Shown: positions 1-5,741, counted from the stretch's first letter. The stretch: DNA of 7,131 nucleotides from CAYZJD01 sp964478455 (GCA_964478455.1 CAYZJD010000251.1:1-7131), one strand, 5' to 3'. The notes: generated by a model from the sequence alone, not told the origin. A program made the numbers and translations.

Positions 1-368
1 AGCTTGCGGGGCTTCATGTCGCGGCCGCAGAAGATGTGTTTGGTCTCGCCGGTGGCGAGCTTGCGGCCGTCTTCGGATGAGCGCATCTCGTAGCCGAAGC
101 GGACCATGCGCGGCGTGGCGGCCTCGATACGGGTGTGAACGATCACCTCTTCGTCATAGCGGGCCGGCGCAAGATACCGGCAGTTGGCTTCCACCACGGC
201 CAGCAGCACGCCTTCGTCGATTTCCATGTCGCGGTAGCGGAAGCCGAGGGCGCGGCAGAATTCGACGCGGCCGACCTCCATCCAGATGAAGTAGTTGGCG
301 TAGTAGGCGACGCCCATCTGGTCGGTCTCGGCGTAGCGAACGCGCACGCTGGTCCGTTGGCTCTGCAT
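1..368 (-). CDS. Acyl-CoA thioesterase, YbgC/4HBT hotdog family (partial)
   Basis: The minus strand from the ATG at 368 reads an open frame of 122 codons that leaves the window at base 1, so the C-terminus is missing. The product begins MQSQRTSVRVRYAETDQMG and continues with YYANYFIWMEVGRVEF. This is the signature of the YbgC/4-hydroxybenzoyl-CoA thioesterase hotdog family, and the DQMG aspartate (residue 16) sits at the usual catalytic position. These cytoplasmic enzymes hydrolyse short- to long-chain acyl-CoA thioesters; the substrate cannot be told from sequence. Family members are about 130-150 residues, so most of the protein is present. The frame stays open upstream of 368, but an earlier start would run into the divergent gene, and the start at 368 gives the family's normal N-terminus. 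A TATAAT lies only 9 bases ahead of this ATG and no Shine-Dalgarno is visible, which suggests leaderless translation. Confidence 0.88.
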   Translation of the reverse strand, partial: MQSQRTSVRVRYAETDQMGVAYYANYFIWMEVGRVEFCRALGFRYRDMEIDEGVLLAVVEANCRYLAPARYDEEVIVHTRIEAATPRMVRFGYEMRSSEDGRKLATGETKHIFCGRDMKPRK

Positions 369-377
369 CGGAGCGGC

Positions 378-383
378 ATTATA
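378..383 (-). promoter_or_regulatory. Putative -10 box (TATAAT) of the thioesterase gene
   Basis: The minus strand carries a perfect TATAAT at 383-378, 9 bases before the thioesterase ATG at 368. Transcription starting 6-8 bases after this box would begin within about three bases of the start codon, giving a leaderless mRNA. There is no convincing -35 hexamer 16-18 bp upstream (the base run there is CGCTAT-like), so the call rests on the -10 match and its position in a 40-bp divergent gap. Confidence 0.4.
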
Positions 384-408
384 GCGCAGGGGCTGATACG
401 ATAGCGCC

Positions 409-2226
409 GTGCGCCTTTTCTTACTTCTGAACCTAGCAATGCTGCTGCCAGCAGCGGCGGCGCAACTGGAGATTCTCTCCGAGTTCCAGCGGGTGGATCT
501 CTACGGCGCGGTCCTCAAGGCGGACCGCGGCGCGGGAGAGGCGTGGGCCATGCCGCCGGCGGCGGGCGCGGCGAGGGTACGCGGCGCGCGCGGCGGGTAC
601 GTTTCGTTCCGGTTGGTCGCGAAGTTGAGCCGGCCGGGCCCGTACTCCCTCGGCATGAGCTGGAGCGATTCCGCGATCCAACCCGAGGTTTTCCGCGAGT
701 GGTTTCATCGCATGGAAGACGAGGGCGGCTATTACCCCGACGCTCTGGCACCTGTGGAGACGCCGTATCGCTCGCGGATGCCTGAACCGGACAACCGCGT
801 GCCGAAGCAGACGGCCCAGTCTTTCTGGATTGACGTCTGGATCCCCTGGGGCGCGAAGCCCGGGACTTATCAGGGGGAGGCGAGGCTGGAAGCGGATGGC
901 GGCGTGGTGAGCCGGCCGCTGGAACTGGTGGTGCTGGCGGCGACCGTGCCGAAGCGGGAAGTGGTCACGATGGACCACAATTCCTACGGGAGCGGGTGGA
1001 TCGGCGCTCTTTACCCGGAGGCACGCGAGCGGGGCGGCGAGTCGTTCCAGAGTTCGGACGAGCTGTTCGGCTTGATTCACGCCTACCACCGGATTTTCTA
1101 CGAGCACCTCGGCACGTTCCATCAGCTTGGTTACGGGCACGGCGGCAAGGTGGGACCGGAGTACGCGCCGGAGTTGGAGGGGGGTGGCCGCAACAGGCGC
1201 ATCCGGAGCTGGCGGCTCTTTGATCGCCATTACGGCCCGCTGCTCGACGGCTCGGCGTTCCAGGGCACGCGGCGCGGCCCGAAGCCGATCCCGTTCGTCT
1301 ATCTGCCGGTGAATCCCGAGTGGCCGGCGTCATTCCTGTGGTGGGGCGAGCCGGGCTATGAAGCGGAATTCGTGAACGTGCTGCGCGAGATGGAGCAGCA
1401 CTTTCGGGAGAAGGGCTGGACGCAGACTGTCTTCGAGATGTTCTTCAACCACAAGAAGCGCTACAAGGCGTTCCCGTGGGACGGGGACGAGACGCGGTTC
1501 CCGGAAGACCTGGCGTATTTCAAGGAATACAGCCGGCTGTTGAAGAAAGCGATTCCGCCGGGCAGCCCGGTGCAGTTCCGCTTCCGTACGGACGCGAGCT
1601 GGATGATGGAGCGGCAGTGGCAGGAGCTGGCGGGCGTGATCGACTTCTGGGTGCTGGGGGCATCGATGGTGAGCTGGTACAAGGAGGCGCCGCGCATGCT
1701 GGCCGAGCGCGGGGACATCGTGTGGTTGTACGGCGGCACGCCCTCGGTGGAAGAGAACGCGGCGGCGGTGACGTTCGCGCCGTTCCTGACGTGGATGTGG
1801 GGCGCAACGGGGTACGTGCGGTGGCTGACGGTCTCGCCGGGCGAGGATCCCTGGTTCCGGTTTGAGGGCGGGGACACGGTGCTGGCCTACCCGGGGGAGC
1901 GGTTCGGCGTCACGGGGCCGATCGCGAGCGTGCGGCTGAAGGTGCAACGCAACGCGGTCCAGGACCTGACGTTGTTGGAGAGCATTGGCGGCGGGAAAGG
2001 GATGGAGGCGCTGCGGGCAGAGGCCAGCCGCCGCTTCAACGGCGCGAGGCTGGAGGAGTGGTGGCCGCCGCGTCCGGCGATCGCCGAGTCGCCGGCGCAT
2101 GAGCTGAGCAATGCGACCATCGGCGACAACGCGGAGCCGTTCCACCAACTCGAGCGGGGCGTGAGCGCACGTTCCTGGCTGGACGTGCGCCAATGGATTC
2201 TGGATCTGGCGGCGGAGGTGAAATGA
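409..2226 (+). CDS. Secreted GH123/DUF4091-like glycoside hydrolase
   Basis: This gene encodes 605 residues from a GTG start. Residues 1-18 are a signal peptide (Arg2, Leu-rich core, AAAA-Q cleavage region), so the enzyme is exported. A beta-rich segment ends with FWIDVWIP (139-146) and GTYQGEARLEA, as in the N-terminal part of GH123/DUF4091 proteins. The C-terminal part has FLTWMWGATGYVRW, then GGDTVLAYPG (about 486-495) and a GPIASVRLKVQRNAVQDLTLL stretch. These match the conserved barrel end of that family (YPG, then a Ser-Arg-Leu segment and an Arg/Asp-rich helix). The GH123 founder is a beta-N-acetylgalactosaminidase using an Asp-Glu pair; D360-E361 (GDET) is the best candidate here, though the usual DEP context is altered. 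An ATG at codon 11 would lose the Arg-containing n-region, so GTG is preferred. The gene overlaps the next one by ATGA. The substrate is unknown. Confidence 0.68.
   Translation: MRLFLLLNLAMLLPAAAAQLEILSEFQRVDLYGAVLKADRGAGEAWAMPPAAGAARVRGARGGYVSFRLVAKLSRPGPYSLGMSWSDSAIQPEVFREWFHRMEDEGGYYPDALAPVETPYRSRMPEPDNRVPKQTAQSFWIDVWIPWGAKPGTYQGEARLEADGGVVSRPLELVVLAATVPKREVVTMDHNSYGSGWIGALYPEARERGGESFQSSDELFGLIHAYHRIFYEHLGTFHQLGYGHGGKVGPEYAPELEGGGRNRRIRSWRLFDRHYGPLLDGSAFQGTRRGPKPIPFVYLPVNPEWPASFLWWGEPGYEAEFVNVLREMEQHFREKGWTQTVFEMFFNHKKRYKAFPWDGDETRFPEDLAYFKEYSRLLKKAIPPGSPVQFRFRTDASWMMERQWQELAGVIDFWVLGASMVSWYKEAPRMLAERGDIVWLYGGTPSVEENAAAVTFAPFLTWMWGATGYVRWLTVSPGEDPWFRFEGGDTVLAYPGERFGVTGPIASVRLKVQRNAVQDLTLLESIGGGKGMEALRAEASRRFNGARLEEWWPPRPAIAESPAHELSNATIGDNAEPFHQLERGVSARSWLDVRQWILDLAAEVK
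2214..2220 (+). promoter_or_regulatory. Shine-Dalgarno fixing the start at 2223
   Basis: GGAGGTG lies inside the last codons of the hydrolase gene, directly upstream of the ATG at 2223. The frame is also open from an earlier ATG at 2193, but that would add a Gly-rich stretch ahead of a good signal peptide and has no comparable ribosome site. Confidence 0.7.
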
Positions 2227-2801
2227 AGACCACGATTGCGGCGCTGGCCGGATGTTTGATCCTGGCCGCCGTGGCCTCGGCGCAAGCACAGAGCAGCGGC
2301 CTGGCGCGGGAGCTTGAGGAAATCGCGCGGGTCGCGAGCGTGATGGTGGACGGCGACGCGTGCCAGAGGATCATGACGCGGCGGGCGCTCGAGTTCATGG
2401 ACAAGAAGGATCCGCGGGACCAGTGGGCGGACTCCGACAACTTCGACGTGAACCACGAGCCGTACATCGCCGCCAAGAAGACGCTGATGCGGCTGGCAAA
2501 GCTGGCGCCTTTTCCGGTGGACGTCAACTTGTGGATGCCGGTGGAGGGGATGCCGGGCCGGATTCAAGTGCTGATCCGCAACCGGCATGAGATGAGCCAG
2601 TTCTGGAGGTGGGGCGCACTGCACCAGGAGTTGTTTCCGCCGATGAAGGCGGTGCTCGAGGAAGGCAAGCGTGTCACGGTGACGGACAAGGCGGGGTGGA
2701 TCTCGGTACTGGCGCCGGTTTACAGCAGCCTGGGGGATGTCGCCGGGCTGGTGGAGGTGGTGACGCGCGAATCGCCCGATCCGGAGGAGAACGTGAAGTA
2801 G
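2223..2801 (+). CDS. Small secreted Cache-like protein
   Basis: The product is 192 residues. Residues 1-22 form a signal peptide (MKTT, hydrophobic core, ASAQA-QS), and the rest is soluble. The C-terminal part, about 156-181 (KAGWISVLAPVYSSLGDVAG then LVEVV), has the 'aPVyds.G.vvGvvev' pattern that closes Cache/PAS-like ligand-binding folds, preceded by a plausible helix-strand core from about residue 30. There is no transmembrane anchor, kinase, cyclase or chemoreceptor module, so if the fold is right this is a free-standing binding domain outside the cytoplasm rather than a complete receptor. Its start overlaps the hydrolase stop as ATGA, with a strong ribosome site, so the two are probably made together. 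Binding of a hydrolysis product or small ligand is inference only. The Cache assignment is tentative; it could be an unrelated conserved secreted protein. Confidence 0.62.
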   Translation: MKTTIAALAGCLILAAVASAQAQSSGLARELEEIARVASVMVDGDACQRIMTRRALEFMDKKDPRDQWADSDNFDVNHEPYIAAKKTLMRLAKLAPFPVDVNLWMPVEGMPGRIQVLIRNRHEMSQFWRWGALHQELFPPMKAVLEEGKRVTVTDKAGWISVLAPVYSSLGDVAGLVEVVTRESPDPEENVK

Positions 2802-2832
2802 GGCCGGCCATCCGGCGGCAGGACTGCCCGGC

Positions 2833-2858
2833 GTGGCGCGCAAGACTGCGCGCTCCAC
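2833..2858. repeat. GC-rich imperfect inverted repeat (hairpin)
   Basis: GCGCGCA (2836-2842) and TGCGCGC (2847-2853) are perfect complements around the 4-base loop AGAC. The stem is extended by GTG (2833-2835) pairing with CAC (2856-2858) across a two-base bulge. A smaller fold, GGCA/TGCC (2817-2828), and the palindrome GGCCGGCC (2802-2809) precede it. It follows the Cache-like gene stop and precedes moaDE. It has no T-run on either side, so a simple intrinsic terminator is unlikely; a REP-like dispersed element or an mRNA-stabilising hairpin are alternatives. Only one copy is in this window. Confidence 0.55.
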
Positions 2859-2912
2859 ACCAAGCCAGACGCAGGGGCATATGTAGAAACTCCGAGGTAG
2901 GATAGGGGTAGA

Positions 2913-3629
2913 GTGCGCGTCAAAGTGCTGTTTTTCGGCCTGCTTAAAGATATCGCCGGGCGCGCGGAAGACACCCTCGAACTGCCGGACGGGAGCCGCC
3001 TGGAGGCGGCTTTCGAACATTACGCGGGCGTTCATCCGAAGCTGCGGGAACTGCGGCCGAGCATTTTGGCGGCGCACAACCAGCAGTTTGCGCAACCGTC
3101 AGCGGCGCTGGAGGAGGGCGACGAGGTGGCGTTTCTTCCGCCGGTCAGCGGCGGCGCGGGCCAGTACGTCCACGAGATCGCGGATGAGGCCGGCCACTGG
3201 TTCGCGCTGACGCGGCAACCCATCGAGACTGGAGAACTGGAGCGGCGATTGCTGCGAGGAGAGGACGGCGCGGTGGTCACGTTCCAGGGCGTAGTGCGCA
3301 ACAACAGCAAGGGTCGGCCGACGCAGTTTCTCGAGTACGAGTGTTACGAGCCGATGGCGGTAAAGACGATGGCGGAGATCGGGCGGGAGATTGCCGGCAC
3401 GCATGCCATCGGGCGGATCGCGATGGTACACCGGCTCGGCCGGCTGGAGATCGGCGAAACGAGCGTGGCCGTGGTGGTGACGGCGCCGCACCGGAGAGCG
3501 GCGTTCGATGCGGCCCTGGAAGGGATCAACCGGCTCAAGCGCACCGTGCCGGTATGGAAGAAGGAACATTTCACGGACGGGGAAGTCTGGGTGGAGGGTG
3601 AGTGGGACGAATCCCTCCTCGGCAAATGA
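2913..3629 (+). CDS. moaDE: MoaD-MoaE fusion, molybdopterin synthase
   Basis: One 238-residue chain carries both subunits of molybdopterin synthase, which adds two sulfurs to cyclic pyranopterin monophosphate in molybdenum cofactor synthesis in the cytoplasm. Residues 1-81 are the ubiquitin-like MoaD part (MRVKVLFFGLLKDIAG to EVAFLPPVSGG), ending at Gly80-Gly81. Residues about 95-235 are MoaE: TFQGVVRNNSKGR, then HR (193-194), and Lys209 and Lys216 in LKRTVPVWKKEHF. By alignment with E. coli MoaE from memory, these lysines correspond to the active-site Lys119 and Lys126, and Arg129 to Arg39. In separate MoaD proteins the Gly-Gly is the free C-terminus that becomes a thiocarboxylate. Here it is internal, so cleavage after Gly81 is expected, as for the MoaX fusion of Mycobacterium tuberculosis. 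The start is GTG, preceded at three bases by AGGGGT. The gene overlaps the next as ATGA. Confidence 0.93.
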   Translation: MRVKVLFFGLLKDIAGRAEDTLELPDGSRLEAAFEHYAGVHPKLRELRPSILAAHNQQFAQPSAALEEGDEVAFLPPVSGGAGQYVHEIADEAGHWFALTRQPIETGELERRLLRGEDGAVVTFQGVVRNNSKGRPTQFLEYECYEPMAVKTMAEIGREIAGTHAIGRIAMVHRLGRLEIGETSVAVVVTAPHRRAAFDAALEGINRLKRTVPVWKKEHFTDGEVWVEGEWDESLLGK

Positions 3630-4582
3630 AGCGAGCATGGAGTCGGCTGGCGATGGCGGGCGGGCTGCTCGCGGTCGCGCCGGCATGCGGACAGGAGCCT
3701 GTCTTTCGGGTAGATGTCCGGCTGGTGCGGGTGCTGGCCACGGTGAAGAACGCGTCGGGCGAGCTGGTCGGGGCGCTGGGCAAGGACGACTTCACTGTCT
3801 TTGACAATGGTGTGCGGCAGGAGCTGGCGATCTTCGAGCGCCGCACGGAGCAGCCGCTCTCGGTGGCGCTGCTGGTGGACACGAGCCTGTCGACGGCGAA
3901 GGAGCTGGAGTACGAAACGGAGTCGGTCGCGCGTTTCTTCCGGGCGATGTTCGCCGAGGGAACTCCGCGGGACGCCGTGGCGCTCTATGGGTTCAATTAC
4001 GAGGTGACGCTGCTAACGAGTTTCACCAGCCGGCGCGCGCGGCTGGAGGAAGCGATGAAGCGGCTGAAGCCAGCGGGGGGAACTTCACTGTACGACGCCC
4101 TCTACCTGGCGGCGCGGGACCTGGCCGATCGCGAAGGCAGGAAGGTGATCATCGTGGTGACCGACGGAGGCGACACGACCAGCGTCAAGACGCTGCGGGA
4201 GGCGCTGGAGGCGGCGCACAGGGCCGACGCGGTCTTGTATGCCGTCCTGGTGATGCCGATCACCAACGAAGCCGGGAGGAACATCGGCGGCGAAAACGCG
4301 CTGGCCCTGCTGGCCGGCGGCACCGGCGGGCGCGTGTTCACGCCGAGCGACAGCTCGACGCTCGACGCCGCGTTTGGGGACATTCTGCGGGAACTGCGGA
4401 CGCAGTATTATCTGGCCTACTATCCGAAGAACACGCCGCCCTCCCAGGACCGCTTCCATCGGCTGGAGGTGAAGCTGCGCGACGGGAGTTTGCGAGTGTT
4501 GGCGCGCAGCGGATATTATGTTGATCTTGAGCCGCAGGGAGCAGCGGGTTCCGACAGGCGGAAGCCGGCCCTGAGGGACTAG
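3626..4582 (+). CDS. Exported VWA protein, VWFA-related acidobacterial domain
   Basis: The gene encodes 318 residues. Residues 1-22 are a signal peptide (MKRAWSR, hydrophobic core, APACGQ). Residues 25-72 (FRVDVRLVRVLATV, then GKDDFTVFDNG and QELAIFERR) form the N-terminal segment typical of the VWFA-related family expanded in Acidobacteriota. The von Willebrand A domain follows, with a complete metal-ion-dependent adhesion site: DTSLS (Asp85, Ser87, Ser89), Thr153 in GGTSLYDAL and Asp180 in VVTDGGD. The C-terminal RTQYYLAYYPKN and LEVKLRDGSLRV segment is also family-typical. Such proteins are exported and presumed to bind protein partners through a divalent metal; no member's function is well established to my knowledge. 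An earlier in-frame ATG at 3602 would prepend residues before the signal peptide, so 3626 is preferred. There is no ribosome site (the upstream sequence is CCCTCCTC), and ATGA overlap with moaDE suggests translation by reinitiation. Confidence 0.9.
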   Translation: MKRAWSRLAMAGGLLAVAPACGQEPVFRVDVRLVRVLATVKNASGELVGALGKDDFTVFDNGVRQELAIFERRTEQPLSVALLVDTSLSTAKELEYETESVARFFRAMFAEGTPRDAVALYGFNYEVTLLTSFTSRRARLEEAMKRLKPAGGTSLYDALYLAARDLADREGRKVIIVVTDGGDTTSVKTLREALEAAHRADAVLYAVLVMPITNEAGRNIGGENALALLAGGTGGRVFTPSDSSTLDAAFGDILRELRTQYYLAYYPKNTPPSQDRFHRLEVKLRDGSLRVLARSGYYVDLEPQGAAGSDRRKPALRD

Positions 4583-4599
4583 GGGGGCGCCAACGGCGC

Positions 4600-4609
4600 A
4601 TTACGTAAT
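4600..4609. repeat. 10-bp perfect palindrome ahead of hfq
   Basis: ATTACGTAAT is a perfect palindrome whose end lies 4 bases before the hfq ATG. A small hairpin, GCGCC-AAC-GGCGC (4587-4599), sits just upstream. Together they fill most of the 31-bp gap after the VWA stop, where a ribosome site would be expected and none is seen. The site could be a protein-binding operator or chance. Confidence 0.35.
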
Positions 4610-4613
4610 CCAG

Positions 4614-4856
4614 ATGGCATTCAAGGATAAGGACAAGAAGGCGAAGCCGCCTGAGCAGACGTTCGAGGAACCGAAGTACTTGCGGCGGCTGATCGAGCAG
4701 GCGATTCCAGTGCGAGTGCGCCTGGAAGACAACGAAGAGGTGGAGGGAGTCATCGAGTTTTACGACGCAAATTTCATTCGTCTCACCCGGCAGGGAGCGC
4801 CGAATCTGTTCATTTACAAGAGCGAGATTAAGTATCTGCACGAATTGAGTGATTGA
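4614..4856 (+). CDS. hfq: RNA chaperone Hfq (divergent Sm-like protein)
   Basis: The product is 80 residues with an Sm fold. After a charged N-terminal extension (MAFKDKDKKAK), the helix EEPKYLRRLIEQ leads into strand PVRVRLEDNEEVEGVIEFYD (Sm1) and then LFIYKSEIKYL (Sm2, corresponding to the YKHAIS motif). Hfq hexamers bind sRNAs and mRNAs in the cytoplasm and control translation and decay. Aligned by eye to E. coli Hfq, the key glycine (Gly45), Tyr50 at the Phe39 position and Tyr68-Lys69 are kept. The proximal-face His57 is Ser70, Gln8 is Glu, and distal-face Tyr25 is Arg36, so RNA preference may differ. The last codons and the TGA stop lie inside the octamer repeat that continues downstream. 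No Shine-Dalgarno precedes the ATG. The length and start fit the family; a generic Sm-like protein is the alternative. Confidence 0.85.
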   Translation: MAFKDKDKKAKPPEQTFEEPKYLRRLIEQAIPVRVRLEDNEEVEGVIEFYDANFIRLTRQGAPNLFIYKSEIKYLHELSD

Positions 4857-4937
4857 GTCATCGGGGAATTGAGTGATTGAGCCATCGGGTCATCGGGCCA
4901 TTGACTCAATGAGCCGATGACTCAATGAATCAATTCC
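4842..4937. repeat. Octamer tandem array with long inverted repeat
   Basis: Twelve consecutive 8-base units run from 4842 to 4937. The first half uses GAATTGAG, TGATTGAG and (T/C)CATCGGG units; bases 4842-4865 and 4866-4889 are tandem 24-mers differing at one base (T4858 versus C4882). After 4898 the units switch to the reverse-complement type (TCAATGAG, CCGATGAC, TCAATGAA). As a result 4842-4864 and 4914-4936 are complementary at 21 of 23 positions, with a central stretch of 13 perfect pairs (4852-4864 with 4914-4926). The middle holds a smaller palindrome (CATTGACTCAATG, 4899-4911). The array covers the hfq stop (4854-4856) and the phosphatase ATG (4925-4927). Confidence 0.85.
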
Positions 4938-5737
4938 TTGACGTTAGTCAGGAGATTGCGCGCGAGGCGGGCGCGCTGCTGCTGCATTATTACGAGCGGC
5001 GAGTCGATTTCGAGCTGAAGGGCGAATTCGACCTGGTGACGGAGGCGGACCGGGCCTCCGAGAAACTAGTGGTGGAGCGGCTGCGGGCGCGCTACCCGCA
5101 ACATGCCATCGTCGCCGAAGAGGGAGGGCAGCACGAAGGCAGCTCGGAGTACCGCTGGTACGTGGACCCGCTCGACGGGACCACCAATTTCGCGCACGGC
5201 TTCCCGATGTTCAACGTCACGCTGGCGCTAGTGCGAAGCGGGGAGCTGATTGCGGGCGTCATTTACGATCCGTTGCGGGACGAGATGTTCGCGGCCGAGC
5301 GCGGCGGCGGCGCGTTCCTGAACGGCCGGAGGATCCGGGTGTCGCGCGCGGCGCGGCTTCAGGACTGCCTGGTGGCGACGGGCTTTCCCAGCCGCAAGCG
5401 CCACCTGAACGTGAACGTGCATTTCTACCACCAGCTCGCCATGGCCACGCACGGGGTACGGCGCGGCGGCTCGGCAGCGCTGGACCTCGCCTATGTCGGC
5501 TGCGGGCGGCTGGACGGCTTCTGGGAATTCGGTCTGAACCCGTGGGACATGGCGGCAGGCACGCTGCTGGTGGGCGAGGCGGGCGGCGCGGTCTCCGACA
5601 TGCGCGGCGGGGCGGCGAACCTGCGCGGGCCGCACGTGCTGGCGGACAACGGCCTGATCCACGGCCAGATGCTGGAGATCTTCGGGGAGATCTTCGCCGG
5701 CAGGTACCGGGTGCCGCTGCCGCAGATCACGAGCTAG
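4925..5737 (+). CDS. suhB: Inositol monophosphatase family protein
   Basis: The product has 270 residues, the normal length for this family of Mg- and Li-sensitive cytoplasmic phosphatases, which hydrolyse myo-inositol phosphate and related sugar or nucleotide phosphates. All signatures are intact: VTEADRASE (38-46), the Glu pair E65-E66 in VAEEGG, DPLDGTTNFAHGFP (81-94, with metal ligands Asp81 and Asp84), RRGGSAALDLAY (179-190), and WDMAAG with Asp208 as third metal ligand. The GFWE motif before it is also typical. The N-terminus MNQFLDVSQEIAREAG fits the family, supporting the ATG at 4925, even though it has no Shine-Dalgarno and lies within one arm of the inverted repeat. The gene is 68 bp after hfq. 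SuhB is also a transcription antitermination factor in E. coli; whether this protein shares that role cannot be read from sequence. Confidence 0.92.
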   Translation: MNQFLDVSQEIAREAGALLLHYYERRVDFELKGEFDLVTEADRASEKLVVERLRARYPQHAIVAEEGGQHEGSSEYRWYVDPLDGTTNFAHGFPMFNVTLALVRSGELIAGVIYDPLRDEMFAAERGGGAFLNGRRIRVSRAARLQDCLVATGFPSRKRHLNVNVHFYHQLAMATHGVRRGGSAALDLAYVGCGRLDGFWEFGLNPWDMAAGTLLVGEAGGAVSDMRGGAANLRGPHVLADNGLIHGQMLEIFGEIFAGRYRVPLPQITS

Positions 5738-5741
5738 CCGT

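Noticed and set aside
143..439. Minus-strand open frame of 98 codons over the thioesterase
   Set aside because: It is in a different frame from the real thioesterase (start 368), and its translation is Ala/Ser/Thr-rich low complexity without family motifs.
2250..2260. Lipobox-like LAGC at residues 8-11 of the Cache-like protein
   Set aside because: The cysteine comes too early and the hydrophobic core continues past it to ASAQA, so an ordinary cleaved signal peptide is more likely than a lipoprotein.
1330..2289. Minus-strand open frame of 319 codons inside the hydrolase gene
   Set aside because: It is antisense to a gene with clear domain motifs, its composition is Arg/Pro/His-rich, and it has no signal or domain pattern of its own.
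2898..2903. TAGGAT as a -10 box for moaDE
   Set aside because: It matches only four of six positions and has no -35 hexamer at the right spacing; the preceding gene may be cotranscribed.
1887..3095. Minus-strand open frame of 402 codons spanning the hydrolase end, the Cache-like gene and the moaDE start
   Set aside because: It runs antisense across three well-supported genes and an intergenic gap, its translation is Arg/His/Pro-rich with no recognisable motif, and such frames are expected in GC-rich coding DNA.
3683..3694. Possible lipoprotein cysteine (APACGQ) in the VWA protein
   Set aside because: The residue three before the cysteine is alanine and a proline follows it, which does not fit the lipobox consensus; a normal signal peptidase site is favoured.
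4842..4937. CRISPR array reading of the repeats after hfq
   Set aside because: The units are 8 bases with no spacers, flip orientation and overlap coding ends; there are no cas genes.
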